From Flavobacteriales bacterium (lineage in GTDB: Bacteria > Bacteroidota > Bacteroidia > Flavobacteriales_F > PHOS-HE28): DNA of 64,000 nt. Shown here piece by piece: positions 46,138-54,735 of the stretch (position 1 is its first letter; the number at the start of each line of letters is the position of its first letter). Under the pieces are notes generated by a model that saw only the letters and a list, made by a program, of their open reading frames with translations, did no database searches and was not told where the DNA came from. The translations under genes and the position numbers were made by a program. Where the stretch lies: positions 70,792-134,791 of the forward strand of contig JADJXF010000021.1 of NCBI GenBank assembly GCA_016715995.1. Direction: 5' to 3'.

Positions 46138-47390
46138 TCCCTGTGAGCAAGCATCTCGTGCCCGTGAAGCCGTCGCTCTTCAACGAGCGGACCTGTCCGA
46201 AATGCGGAGCGGACCATCCACGTGCGGTCGGCGTGGTTTTCCCCGGCGTGCATGTGCTGGGTGAGTACGCCTGCATCGCCTGCGGCTACGCGTTCTATCA
46301 CGATATGCCGGTCGGTTTCGCGGTGGATCATGATGTAGCCATTGGGAAGACCGATGGCACCATGCATGACACCAAGAGCGCGGAAGCATGGGTGACTGAG
46401 CCCTTGCGTGAAGGCTTCCGCTCACCGAGCGACCAGGAGGTGGGCATAGAGCGCCGTGTGCTTCGCGCGTGCAAGCGCGTTGTGCTGCTCAACACGCTCG
46501 ATGTGCTCTACGGTCATGTGCTCCTGAAGCTCTGGAACGCCGAGTACTACTTGGATGCTCATCCTGATCTTGGATTGGTGATCCTCATGCCGAGGTCGTT
46601 CGAATGGCTGGTGCCCAAAGGAGTTGCCGAAGTATGGCTGGTGGACCAGAAGCTGAGCCATGCGCATGGGTGGTACCGGTCGATCGACCGGCAGGTGAAA
46701 GCCTTCCTCGATGATTACGATGAGGTTTGGCTCGGCAAAGGGTACGCGCATCCGGACAAATCGAAAGTGGATATCGAGCGCTTCACCGGTGTGAAGCCCT
46801 TCGACATCGGGGCCTTCCTTCAGGCACCGCCGCAGGTGACCTTCGTGCTCCGCGAGGATCGCCTGTGGTTCCGCACATCACTGCACAAGCTGAAGTACCG
46901 CACAATGGTGAAGCTCGGCATGGGCGGGCTCGCGCGATGGTATTTCCTCGGCGACCAGCAGCGCCTTGCCATGGCCACCTTGCGCCGGATCAGGAATGTC
47001 ATCCCTGGTGTACGGGCCGTGGTAGCCGGGCTGGGCGACAAGCGACCGCTGCCTGCGGGTGTGATCGATCTGCGCACGCGCGCCATCGATGCGGATGTTG
47101 AGCGTAATTGGTGCCGTGCGTACGCCGCGAGCCAGATCGTGGTGGGCGTGCACGGCTCGAACATGCTGCTGCCCACGGCATTCGCTGCGGGCTGCATCGA
47201 AGTGCTTCCATACGACCGGTATGGCAACATCGTGCAGGATGTGGCGGTGCGATATCGCGATGTGATGCAGCTCTTCCTGTACCGCTTCGTGGATGAGTTC
47301 GCTTCGGCCCGCACGGTGGCGCGCCATGCCATCTCCATCTTCCGCCACTTCGAGGTCTTCCACCGCAACAATCGCGTCAACGTCCCCTGA
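46134..47390 (+). CDS. GT61-like glycosyltransferase with an N-terminal zinc-ribbon-like motif
   Basis: This 418-residue protein begins with two CxxC pairs (RTCPKCGADHP at about residue 19 and YACIACGYAFYH at about residue 44) separated by 20-25 residues, as in a zinc ribbon. The central part is unlike common GT families. The C-terminal region (SQIVVGVHGSNMLLPTAFAA, EVLPYDRYGNIVQDVAVRYR) has the VGxHGS(N)L motif of GT61/EOGT-type transferases. It therefore probably adds a sugar in the repeat unit. It overlaps the flippase by four bases and is followed at two bases by another transferase. I give moderate confidence to GT61; the zinc site is not usual for that family. Confidence 0.6.
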   Translation: MIPVSKHLVPVKPSLFNERTCPKCGADHPRAVGVVFPGVHVLGEYACIACGYAFYHDMPVGFAVDHDVAIGKTDGTMHDTKSAEAWVTEPLREGFRSPSDQEVGIERRVLRACKRVVLLNTLDVLYGHVLLKLWNAEYYLDAHPDLGLVILMPRSFEWLVPKGVAEVWLVDQKLSHAHGWYRSIDRQVKAFLDDYDEVWLGKGYAHPDKSKVDIERFTGVKPFDIGAFLQAPPQVTFVLREDRLWFRTSLHKLKYRTMVKLGMGGLARWYFLGDQQRLAMATLRRIRNVIPGVRAVVAGLGDKRPLPAGVIDLRTRAIDADVERNWCRAYAASQIVVGVHGSNMLLPTAFAAGCIEVLPYDRYGNIVQDVAVRYRDVMQLFLYRFVDEFASARTVARHAISIFRHFEVFHRNNRVNVP

Positions 47391-47392
47391 CC

Positions 47393-48391
47393 ATGGCTGC
47401 ATCCGTGGAACCGTTCACCCTGCGAACCCCGGTCCTGCTCATCGGATTCAACCGCATCGGGCCGCTGCGGCAGGTGTTCCAGGCCGTTCGTGAGGCACGT
47501 CCGCCACGCCTCTATTTCGCGGCCGACGGCCCGCGCAACGAGGAGGAGCGGGTGCGATGTGAGGAAGTGCGCGTGTTGGCGAAGGAGGTGGATTGGCCTT
47601 GCGAGGTGCATACCCGTTTCAACGATCGTAACATGGGCTTGCGCCAAGGCGTGAGCTCGGCCATCGCCTGGTTCTTCGAGCATGAGGAGGAGGGCATCGT
47701 GCTGGAGGATGACACGCTCCCCGTCCCTTCCTTCTTCCGCTTCAGCCAGGAGATGCTCGAACGATACCGCCATGATGAGCGGATTTGGGTGGTGATGGGC
47801 AACAACCTGCTGGATGATTGGGCCGGACCCGTTGGCGGCGATTATTACTTCAGCGCCCACGGCTACGGCGCGCCATGGGGTTGGGCCAGCTGGCGGCGCG
47901 TATGGGCGCATTACGACGTGGACATGAGCGTCTGGCCCGAACTGAAGGGAAGCCCCTTATTGCGCGACTTCTTCCTGAACCACCATGAGGAGGAAGTCGC
48001 CCGCGCGATCTTCGATCGCGTGCATGCGGGCGTGATGAATTCGTGGAGCTACCAGTTGGACATCACGCGCATCGCCAACCATGCGCTCAACATCCTTCCG
48101 CACATGAACCTGGTGGACAACATCGGTTTCGGAGAGGACGGAACGCACACCACCGGATTGGCGGACCCGAGGAATAAGCGGACCGCGAAGGACATCGTGT
48201 TCCCCTTGCGGCATCCACGGCTGATCATGCTCGATGCGCACCGCGATGCCGCATACTTCGACCGCTTCATCGGCTTCACGCGCGGGGAGCGGTTCAAGAA
48301 CGCCGTGAAGGGCATGCTCGGCGGGCAGGATGGGGCGTTGGTGCAAGGCATCATTAAACTCAAGAACAGTCTGGCTGGAAAGGCACGCTGA
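47393..48391 (+). CDS. GT-A-type glycosyltransferase
   Basis: This 332-residue protein has an N-terminal nucleotide-sugar fold (TPVLLIGFNRIGPLRQVFQA), the GIVLEDDTLPVPSFFRFSQE acidic motif (DD near residue 103) and the conserved GAPWGWASWRRVWAHYDVDM segment. This arrangement is typical of a Bacteroidota family near GT2 often annotated as hemolysin-like or sugar transferase. The donor sugar is unknown. It lies between the GT61-like protein and the O-antigen polymerase-like protein. Confidence 0.75.
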   Translation: MAASVEPFTLRTPVLLIGFNRIGPLRQVFQAVREARPPRLYFAADGPRNEEERVRCEEVRVLAKEVDWPCEVHTRFNDRNMGLRQGVSSAIAWFFEHEEEGIVLEDDTLPVPSFFRFSQEMLERYRHDERIWVVMGNNLLDDWAGPVGGDYYFSAHGYGAPWGWASWRRVWAHYDVDMSVWPELKGSPLLRDFFLNHHEEEVARAIFDRVHAGVMNSWSYQLDITRIANHALNILPHMNLVDNIGFGEDGTHTTGLADPRNKRTAKDIVFPLRHPRLIMLDAHRDAAYFDRFIGFTRGERFKNAVKGMLGGQDGALVQGIIKLKNSLAGKAR

Positions 48392-48400
48392 TCCATCGTC

Positions 48401-49696
48401 GTGATCCGCAAGAGCCAACTCGTTAATGCGCTGTTCGTTCTGGGCTTCGCGCTGTTCGGCATCGGCAGCTATTATGGGTTGAAGTCGGGCATCTCCAAAG
48501 GCATGATGATTTCGTCGGCCGCCTTTGTGGCCATCCTGATCTTCCATCTGTTGGATGCGCTCTACCGGCGGCGGATCGGCCGCATGCTCACCGGCACCTG
48601 GTGGCTCTGCATGGCGTACATCGGCACGCTCGCGGTGTCGATGTTCGTGGCCCTGCGAGGTGGCATTCCCGGTGTGCAGATGGGTAATGCCTTGTTATCC
48701 TGCATGGTCTTCCTGGCTCCTTTCAATGCAGCTGTAGTGGTGCTCCACCATAATGCGCACGACGAGCGGTTCCGGTTCGCGGATCTGCTATTCATGGGCC
48801 TGGGCGCCCTGCTGGCCATCAACGTGCTTGGTTATCTCGCAGGCATCCAGGCCGTTGGTCACAGCTTCGAGGGCCGCGCCAACTTCCCATTCATACGGGG
48901 GATCTATACCGGTTCGCATGTCCTGGCGGTATGGTCGCTCATGCTGTTGTTGCGCATGAACCGGTCCGTGCAGCGTCCGGCGGCGCTGGCGCTCGGTGTG
49001 CTCGGACTGATTGCGAGCCTTGCTTTCATGATCCAGATCAACAGCCGGCTTTCCATCCTGGTGTTCCTCTTCCTCGTTGTGCTATTGGCCATTCGGGCCA
49101 TCAAGGCGGTGCGCGGCCTTTACACCATCTCGCTCTTCACCATGCCCTTGCTGTTGAGTTCGTCCTTGCTGGTGTATCAGTTGCTCAGCTTGCCCGTCTT
49201 CGCGCGCATCATGCAGCGGGTCTCCGTGGAGGATGTCACCACTTTCAACGGGCGCAGCTACATCTGGACGGCTGTCGGAGATTGGGCGCTGAACGATCGC
49301 ACCGGCCTGTTGCTCGGTAACGGCTTTAAAGGACACTATGCGCTGGGCCTGCTCGAAGCCGTCGCGGTGCTGTGGGATGAGCCGCGCTCATACAACCTGC
49401 ACACCCATGCAACCATCACGGAGGTCGCCGTGGCGCAAGGCATCCTCGGCGTGGTGCTCCTTTACGTGATCTTCTGGCGTGGCTTCAAGTTCTATCGGGC
49501 ACAGTACCAGGAAGGAACAGCGCTGGCCCCGATCTTCGGTGGCTTCGCGTACCTGTTGTTCATCTGGCAGCTCGATATCTTCTGCTACGGTGTGGAGATC
49601 GGCCATGCCATCCTGTTCTGCATGATGGCGCCGCTCTGCCGCCAGGCGCTGCCCACTTCCGGAACCGGGCCTGGAACAACGAACGCGCCCCCCTGA
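48401..49696 (+). CDS. O-antigen ligase/polymerase (Wzy/WaaL-like)
   Basis: This 431-residue protein has about eleven membrane helices and one large extracytoplasmic loop (about residues 265-350) with SVEDVTTFNGRSYIW, GNGFKGHYALGLLEAVAVLW and SYNLHTHATITEVAVAQGIL. The His in that last segment is typical of the O-antigen ligase/Wzy superfamily. In a locus with Wzx, Wza and Wzc homologues it is most likely the polymerase; a ligase role cannot be excluded. It starts at a GTG. Confidence 0.8.
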   Translation: MIRKSQLVNALFVLGFALFGIGSYYGLKSGISKGMMISSAAFVAILIFHLLDALYRRRIGRMLTGTWWLCMAYIGTLAVSMFVALRGGIPGVQMGNALLSCMVFLAPFNAAVVVLHHNAHDERFRFADLLFMGLGALLAINVLGYLAGIQAVGHSFEGRANFPFIRGIYTGSHVLAVWSLMLLLRMNRSVQRPAALALGVLGLIASLAFMIQINSRLSILVFLFLVVLLAIRAIKAVRGLYTISLFTMPLLLSSSLLVYQLLSLPVFARIMQRVSVEDVTTFNGRSYIWTAVGDWALNDRTGLLLGNGFKGHYALGLLEAVAVLWDEPRSYNLHTHATITEVAVAQGILGVVLLYVIFWRGFKFYRAQYQEGTALAPIFGGFAYLLFIWQLDIFCYGVEIGHAILFCMMAPLCRQALPTSGTGPGTTNAPP

Positions 49697-49733
49697 TGCC
49701 CGGGAGGCGCGTGGCCATGTTGGATGGGCCGGG

Positions 49734-52460
49734 TCAGAGCAGCATCACGCGTTCCTGCGCCATGCGCCCGTTTCCCTCAACCTGTAGCAGGTACATGCCG
49801 GCGCCCAAGGAAGGCGGCATCTCATGGGCAACAGCATCGCCGTGGAATCGATCGCTCCATACCAGTTGGCCGCTCAGGTCGAAGAGCCGGAGCTGTCCAG
49901 AGGTGATGCGTGTGTTCCCGATGCTGAGCGCCATGCCGCGAACGATAGGGTTCGGCATCACCATGAAGCCAATGGCTGCCATTTCCTCGTCGAGGTTGGG
50001 CACATCGGTGGAGAGGCAGGTGGCATCCTCCTCTTTCACGAGCACGATTGACGACCATGGCTGCAGCGTGACGCTGCCATGGTGAAGCCCCCCATGCACG
50101 TCGCTCCAGCAGCCGGTGAGCGGCATGTCCTGCGCCACGGCCTGGTCGTTCACAAGGAGCTGCTGCTGGAGGAATGGGTTGACGGGCGTGGCGGCCACAC
50201 GGTGCAACTCCACATTGTCCAGGAAGTAGCGCCCTTCGGTGTAGTGGTTGGTGAAAGAGCAGTAGCCCTGATCGGTGATGGAGCTCTGGAAGAAGATCTC
50301 CATGTCCCGCCGGTTGCCGTCGAAGGGGATGAAGCGCGCCCCTTCCATTTGTGGGCCGGTGGCCTGGCTCAGTCCTTTGAAGCCCACTTTGACTTCACCC
50401 ACCATGTCGCTGATCAGGCTGAAGCGCATGCGGTACCATTGGCCCTGTTGCACGGCCACGTTGGTGTTGTGTTTCAGATAGAACCAGGGTGAGCCGTTGT
50501 TCGCCGTGTAGTTGGCCCGCAGGCTGCCGTTGTCCAGTTGGGCGGTATTGTGCGTTACTGTTCCGCTGGTAGGCCAGCCGCCCCAATCGCTGACATTGCC
50601 GGCGAACGCGCCGTTGGGCACCAGATTTCCGCCGAACACCTCGGTCACATCCATATCCGCCAGGCGTAGGGGACTGCGGGTGGAGCCCTGGTCCTCGTTG
50701 CGCTCGGACTGCCAGCGCTCGAGCGTGTAGTACTTCTCGGTGCCGTTGAAGACGTTGTGCAGGAAGATGCTCCGGTCGTTGTAAGGATTGAAGTACCGGT
50801 TGTTGGTGAAGGTGCCGTAGTCGACCAAGTTGGCGTTGTACACGTGGTACTGCTTCATGCAGAGCTGTTCCTTCTTCACCGCATAGATCACGTTGCCCGA
50901 GTAGACATCGTTGAACTGCGGAACATGGTAGGGCGGTGTGGCGGCCGGGCCGTTGTTGTTGCTGAAGTCCGAGAGGAAGAGCCCGATGGCGTTGTTGAAC
51001 AGCACGTTGTCCTCAATCCGGTTGCCCGTGCTGGCCATCGTGTGGTCGATGTAGATGCCCGAGCTGCAGTTGGACACCGTGTTGTTCTTCACCAGGGTGT
51101 TCTTGTTGCTGATGTTGCCGAAGTAGATGCCGAAGCTGATGGAGTAGCACGCATGGAAATTCGGCGCGCTGCTCTCGAAGTTCCCCACCAGGTCCTGCAC
51201 GATGTTGTTCCGGATGATCATGCCATCCGCGTTGTCGAAGGCGATGCCCCCGCCATCGTTGAGGAGCTTCATGCAGTCGCGCACGATGTTGCGCTCCACC
51301 AACGCGTTGCGCTCGGTGTTGATGGCGCAGTAGCCGACCTCCGTGAACACGTTGTCCCGGATGATCATATCGTAGCCGTTGGTGCGCAGCCCGATGTAGC
51401 CCCAGTTGTTCTCCCCGAGGCCCGGCTCCCTGCAGACGTTGTGTATGATGTTGTTGGCGAAGGTGGTGCCGTTGTCCTGCAGGAAGACGGCAGTGGCATA
51501 GGTGCGCTGGATGTTGAGGTGATGGAAGCTCTGCTGGGATCCTGTGCTCAGGATCGCCTGCCAGGTATCGTTGATAAGGCAGTTCATCGCCTCGAGCTGG
51601 GTGCTGCCAGAGAGGCGCAGCGACGCGCTGGTGTGGTGCCTGAGGTGCAGGCCGTCGATGCGGATGTGGTGGCGCTGGTAGCTGACATAGATGCCATTGT
51701 CTAGCACCGTGCCTTCCACAAGCGCGTTGTTGGGGTTGATATTGCCGGGGCACCAGAAATAGAGATGGCCAGCGGCGCTGTCATAGAACCACTCGCCCGG
51801 GGCATCCAGCAGCTCAAGCTTATTCTGCATGAAATAGCCCCAGTTATAGCTCGCCAGGTTGTTGCCGGTGGCGCTGTGCGTGAGGATGCCATTGCCGTGC
51901 GCCGTCACATATGCGGTATCATAGCTCCAGTTGGTTGTGCGGATCACCGCTGTCGAGCCGTTCCAGTAGCCATTCGGCTGGGTGAGTTCCGCGTCCGTTA
52001 GGGAAGTGCTCGTGCCCTGGTCCACGCGAAGCCAGCCGCTATTTGGGAAGCGCGCGATGGTCTGGAGCGCGCCGTTGGAGTAGATGTGCTTGGGCCGCTG
52101 TGCGATGTTGGCGCGCCAGATGTTGCCGTTGTGCTGCGTCCATCCGGTCACCGGGATGCTGCCGCTGATGATGGGATGGTCACCGCTCCCATAGGCGCCC
52201 ACTTCGATGCATGAGGCCGCGCTTCCGTTGGCGTTGATGGTGAGCTTGCCCCGGTAGAGCCCCCCCCGCTGAAACAGGATACGGTCCCCCGGTTGCAGGG
52301 AGGTGCCTAGCTGATTCACGCGGGCAATGGTCTGCCAGGCCGTGGTCTGACTGGTGCCGTTGTTTGAGTCGTTCCCTGTAGGCGACACGTAGTATGTGGC
52401 TGCTTTGAGGCCGAGGCCGAGGAGGAGCGCGATGAGAAATGAGTAGGAGCGATGCTTCAT
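49734..52460 (-). CDS. secreted right-handed beta-helix protein with T9SS type-A domain
   Basis: This 908-residue protein has a signal peptide (MKHRSYSFLIALLLGLGLKA). TYYVSPTGNDSNNGTSQTTA marks the start of a pectin-lyase-like right-handed beta-helix. Repeated short NNxVxxN turns run to about residue 560 (for example ENVLFNNAIGLFLSDFSNNN). A carbohydrate-binding-like region follows (about residues 600-740), and a T9SS domain with MVMPNPIVRGMALSIGNTRI and LGAGMYLLQVEGNGRMA ends the protein. Beta-helix proteins of this sort include polysaccharide lyases, but I see no decisive catalytic site. It is the only minus-strand gene inside the polysaccharide locus. A perfect hairpin lies 30 bases upstream. 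Confidence 0.8.
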   Translation of the reverse strand: MKHRSYSFLIALLLGLGLKAATYYVSPTGNDSNNGTSQTTAWQTIARVNQLGTSLQPGDRILFQRGGLYRGKLTINANGSAASCIEVGAYGSGDHPIISGSIPVTGWTQHNGNIWRANIAQRPKHIYSNGALQTIARFPNSGWLRVDQGTSTSLTDAELTQPNGYWNGSTAVIRTTNWSYDTAYVTAHGNGILTHSATGNNLASYNWGYFMQNKLELLDAPGEWFYDSAAGHLYFWCPGNINPNNALVEGTVLDNGIYVSYQRHHIRIDGLHLRHHTSASLRLSGSTQLEAMNCLINDTWQAILSTGSQQSFHHLNIQRTYATAVFLQDNGTTFANNIIHNVCREPGLGENNWGYIGLRTNGYDMIIRDNVFTEVGYCAINTERNALVERNIVRDCMKLLNDGGGIAFDNADGMIIRNNIVQDLVGNFESSAPNFHACYSISFGIYFGNISNKNTLVKNNTVSNCSSGIYIDHTMASTGNRIEDNVLFNNAIGLFLSDFSNNNGPAATPPYHVPQFNDVYSGNVIYAVKKEQLCMKQYHVYNANLVDYGTFTNNRYFNPYNDRSIFLHNVFNGTEKYYTLERWQSERNEDQGSTRSPLRLADMDVTEVFGGNLVPNGAFAGNVSDWGGWPTSGTVTHNTAQLDNGSLRANYTANNGSPWFYLKHNTNVAVQQGQWYRMRFSLISDMVGEVKVGFKGLSQATGPQMEGARFIPFDGNRRDMEIFFQSSITDQGYCSFTNHYTEGRYFLDNVELHRVAATPVNPFLQQQLLVNDQAVAQDMPLTGCWSDVHGGLHHGSVTLQPWSSIVLVKEEDATCLSTDVPNLDEEMAAIGFMVMPNPIVRGMALSIGNTRITSGQLRLFDLSGQLVWSDRFHGDAVAHEMPPSLGAGMYLLQVEGNGRMAQERVMLL

Positions 52461-52489
52461 GCTAGCCACAGGTTTGATTGCTTGGGGCC

Positions 52490-52519
52490 TTGAACCGGCC
52501 TTATCCCCTGCCGGTTCAA
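52490..52519. repeat. perfect 10-bp hairpin between the beta-helix and epimerase genes
   Basis: TTGAACCGGC (52490-52499) and GCCGGTTCAA (52510-52519) are exact inverted copies around a 10-base loop. It sits 30 bases upstream of the minus-strand beta-helix gene and 235 bases upstream of the plus-strand epimerase. It could be a leader stem, an operator, or the remains of an element end. The 293-base gap contains no other gene; a TAGTTTCG box at 52635-52642 may be the epimerase promoter. Confidence 0.6.
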
Positions 52520-52753
52520 GAATCTCGACGAGCGCAGCGCAGAAGTCGACGGAAGGGAAATGCGGCCGATGGGCTTCAACCGAGGATCGTTGGCTCCCGG
52601 AAGTCCCGGGCGGCGGATCGTGTGTTCGTGGGGATAGTTTCGCGGACGTGCTGCTGCGGATTGGAGTACCCGCTGCGCACCTTTAAATCCACCTTTACGT
52701 TGGAGGCGTCCGATCGCGCAGAGGCGCAAAGGCAAATGGCAGAGAGTGCGGGC

Positions 52754-53773
52754 ATGCGTCTTCTAGTCACCGGTGGCTCAGGCTTCATTGGCACCAACGT
52801 GATGGCCAGGTTCATCAGGGCCGGTATCCCTTTGCTCAATCTGGACTGGAATCCGCCGCTGAATCCTGCGCATCAGACGTACTGGAAGGAAGTCGACATC
52901 CTTGACGCCGCTGCGATACTGTCAGCGCTGTTGACCTTCGAACCGACCCATGTGATTCACCTCGCGGCCCGGACCGATACCGAGGAGCCTGTTGATGTGG
53001 ATGCGTACCGGCAGAATCACGAAGGAACGCGCATCCTGCTGGAGGCCATTAAGCAGGTTCCTACAATCAAGCGCGTCATCATCACCAGCACGCAATTCGT
53101 CTGCGAGGCAGGATATGTGCCCAAGGACGACCTGGATTTCAAGCCATTCACGGTATATGGCGAATCAAAGCGGCGCACCGAATTGGCGACACGCGAAGCC
53201 GGGCTCAGTTGCGTGTGGACGATTATCCGCCCGACAACGATCTGGGGACCTTGGTCACTGCGCTACCGCGATGTCATGTTCAAAGTGATGCGCAAAGGGC
53301 TCTACTTCCATCCAGGCAAGGGAAGGGTGATTCGTTCTTATGGCTACGTGGGCAATGTGGTGTGGCAGATTGAACGCATGCTCGATTCGCCGAAGGAGAA
53401 AGTTCATGAACGGGTGTTCTACGTCGGGGACCAACCAATCGACTTGAAGGATTGGGTGGAGGAGGTGTCGAAGCAGCTCGTGGGCCAACGCGTCCGTTAC
53501 ATCCCAACGTGGATTGTGAAGGGAATGGCGCTTTGTGGAGACTTGCTAAAGGCGGTCCACCTGCCCTTCCCGATCAACAGCGGTCGGTTCCGCAGCATGA
53601 CGTCTGACTACATCACCCCAATGGATCGCACCATTGATGCGCTTGGTGAGGCGCCCTTCAACATGGTGGATGCCGTCAGGGAGACCGTCCGTTGGTACGA
53701 TGATGGGAGCCATCGCTGGTCGGCCGGGAGCCGGAAGGATGCGCGGATACACACCGATCAACACCGCTCATGA
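52754..53773 (+). CDS. NAD-dependent epimerase/dehydratase (extended SDR)
   Basis: This 339-residue protein starts MRLLVTGGSGFIGTNVMARF with the GxxGxxG dinucleotide site. HLAARTDTEEPVDVDAYRQN and YGESKRRTELATREAGL (YxxxK catalytic pair) follow. It belongs to the nucleotide-sugar epimerase/dehydratase class; the sugar is unknown. An in-frame ATG at 52736 is an alternative start. It overlaps the WecG-like gene by four bases. Confidence 0.85.
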   Translation: MRLLVTGGSGFIGTNVMARFIRAGIPLLNLDWNPPLNPAHQTYWKEVDILDAAAILSALLTFEPTHVIHLAARTDTEEPVDVDAYRQNHEGTRILLEAIKQVPTIKRVIITSTQFVCEAGYVPKDDLDFKPFTVYGESKRRTELATREAGLSCVWTIIRPTTIWGPWSLRYRDVMFKVMRKGLYFHPGKGRVIRSYGYVGNVVWQIERMLDSPKEKVHERVFYVGDQPIDLKDWVEEVSKQLVGQRVRYIPTWIVKGMALCGDLLKAVHLPFPINSGRFRSMTSDYITPMDRTIDALGEAPFNMVDAVRETVRWYDDGSHRWSAGSRKDARIHTDQHRS

Positions 53774-54573
53774 CGGAAGCCACCGTGCAACCTGGCAAGC
53801 TGCCCGTGCTCTCCTTGAGCATCAGCCACGCGCCCTTTGCCGAGCAGGTGCGGCGTATCATCGACCTGGGCCGTGCGCATCGTTCGGCATACGTGTGCTG
53901 CGTGAATGCGCATATGACCGTGGAGGCCAGAGACCCTGGCTTCGCACAAGTGGTGAATGGGGCCGACTTAGCGACGCCCGATGGCATGCCGGTGCTGTTC
54001 GCGATGCGATGGTTCCATCGCATCGCGCAAGAGCGGGTGGCGGGCAATGATCTCCTGCCCGCATTGCTGGAAGGCACAAGCGAGTCGGGGATCTCCGTCT
54101 TCCTATTTGGCGGCACGGCCGATGTGCAAGCGAGAATCATGGAGCGCGCGGTCAACGAATGGCCCCGCATCCAGTTTGCCGGGGCTTACGCACCTCCGTT
54201 CATACCGCTTGAAGAATTCGACCTCGAACAGGAAGCAGCCCGAATCAACGAGACGGGCGCGGGCATCGTCTTGGTTTCGCTGGGCTGCCCGAAGCAGGAA
54301 CGCTTCATGGCGGCTATGAAAGGCCGTGTGCATGGGGTCATGCTCGGATTGGGGGGCGCCTTCCTGCTTTACGCCGGTGTGGACAAGCGGGCTCCGCGCT
54401 GGATGCGGTCTTTGGCACTAGAGTGGCTCTATCGGCTCTGGCTTGAACCGCGCCGCTTGTTCAGGCGCTATCTTGTGACGAATACCATCTTCATCGGCCT
54501 GTTCGTGCGCGATGTTTTCCGACCACCCGAGAAAAGAGCAGCAAGAACCAAGGGAAATGGTGTAATCAACTGA
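53770..54573 (+). CDS. WecG/TagA/CpsF family glycosyltransferase (GT26)
   Basis: This 267-residue protein has the GT26 pattern: VCCVNAHMTVEARDPGFAQV, NGADLATPDGMPVLFAMR, RVAGNDLLPALLEG, ISVFLFGGTADVQ and IVLVSLGCPKQERFMAAMK. WecG and TagA transfer ManNAc or ManNAcA to a lipid-linked GlcNAc. A wecB gene that makes UDP-ManNAc lies 2.4 kb downstream, which supports a ManNAc-type donor here. A promoter-bearing gap of 162 bases follows. Confidence 0.88.
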   Translation: MTEATVQPGKLPVLSLSISHAPFAEQVRRIIDLGRAHRSAYVCCVNAHMTVEARDPGFAQVVNGADLATPDGMPVLFAMRWFHRIAQERVAGNDLLPALLEGTSESGISVFLFGGTADVQARIMERAVNEWPRIQFAGAYAPPFIPLEEFDLEQEAARINETGAGIVLVSLGCPKQERFMAAMKGRVHGVMLGLGGAFLLYAGVDKRAPRWMRSLALEWLYRLWLEPRRLFRRYLVTNTIFIGLFVRDVFRPPEKRAARTKGNGVIN

Positions 54574-54651
54574 CTATCTGCTTATTAGTGAATCGATTCT
54601 CATATTGATGTATGAAATCGTTCGACGAAGGCATGTTTTTTTTCGACCAAC

Positions 54652-54681
54652 TTGACACATCAGCGAACGCGGCCTAGCTTT
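54652..54681 (+). promoter_or_regulatory. promoter of the polyprenyl-phosphate sugar transferase gene
   Basis: TTGAC at 54652-54656, 19 bases between the TTG and the next box, and TAGCTTTG at 54674-54681 match the Bacteroidota consensus (TTG, 17-20 bases, TAnnTTTG). It lies in an AT-rich gap, about 55 bases before the ATG at 54736. It therefore rules out the earlier in-frame TTG at 54652 as a start. Confidence 0.6.
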
Positions 54682-54735
54682 GCGCAACTCTCCAAGACCA
54701 GGTTTTTCGAGGGACGGAACGCAGCAGAACATCGA

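Noticed and set aside
50757..51704. Plus-strand frame of 315 codons opposite the beta-helix gene
   Set aside because: Val/Asp/Glu/His-rich repeats arise from the AAC-rich repeat turns of the beta-helix gene read on the other strand.
54590..54655. Palindrome GAATCGATTC and an eight-T run as a possible terminator after the WecG-like gene
   Set aside because: The T-run is not preceded by a stable GC-rich stem, and the palindrome is 40 bases away from it.
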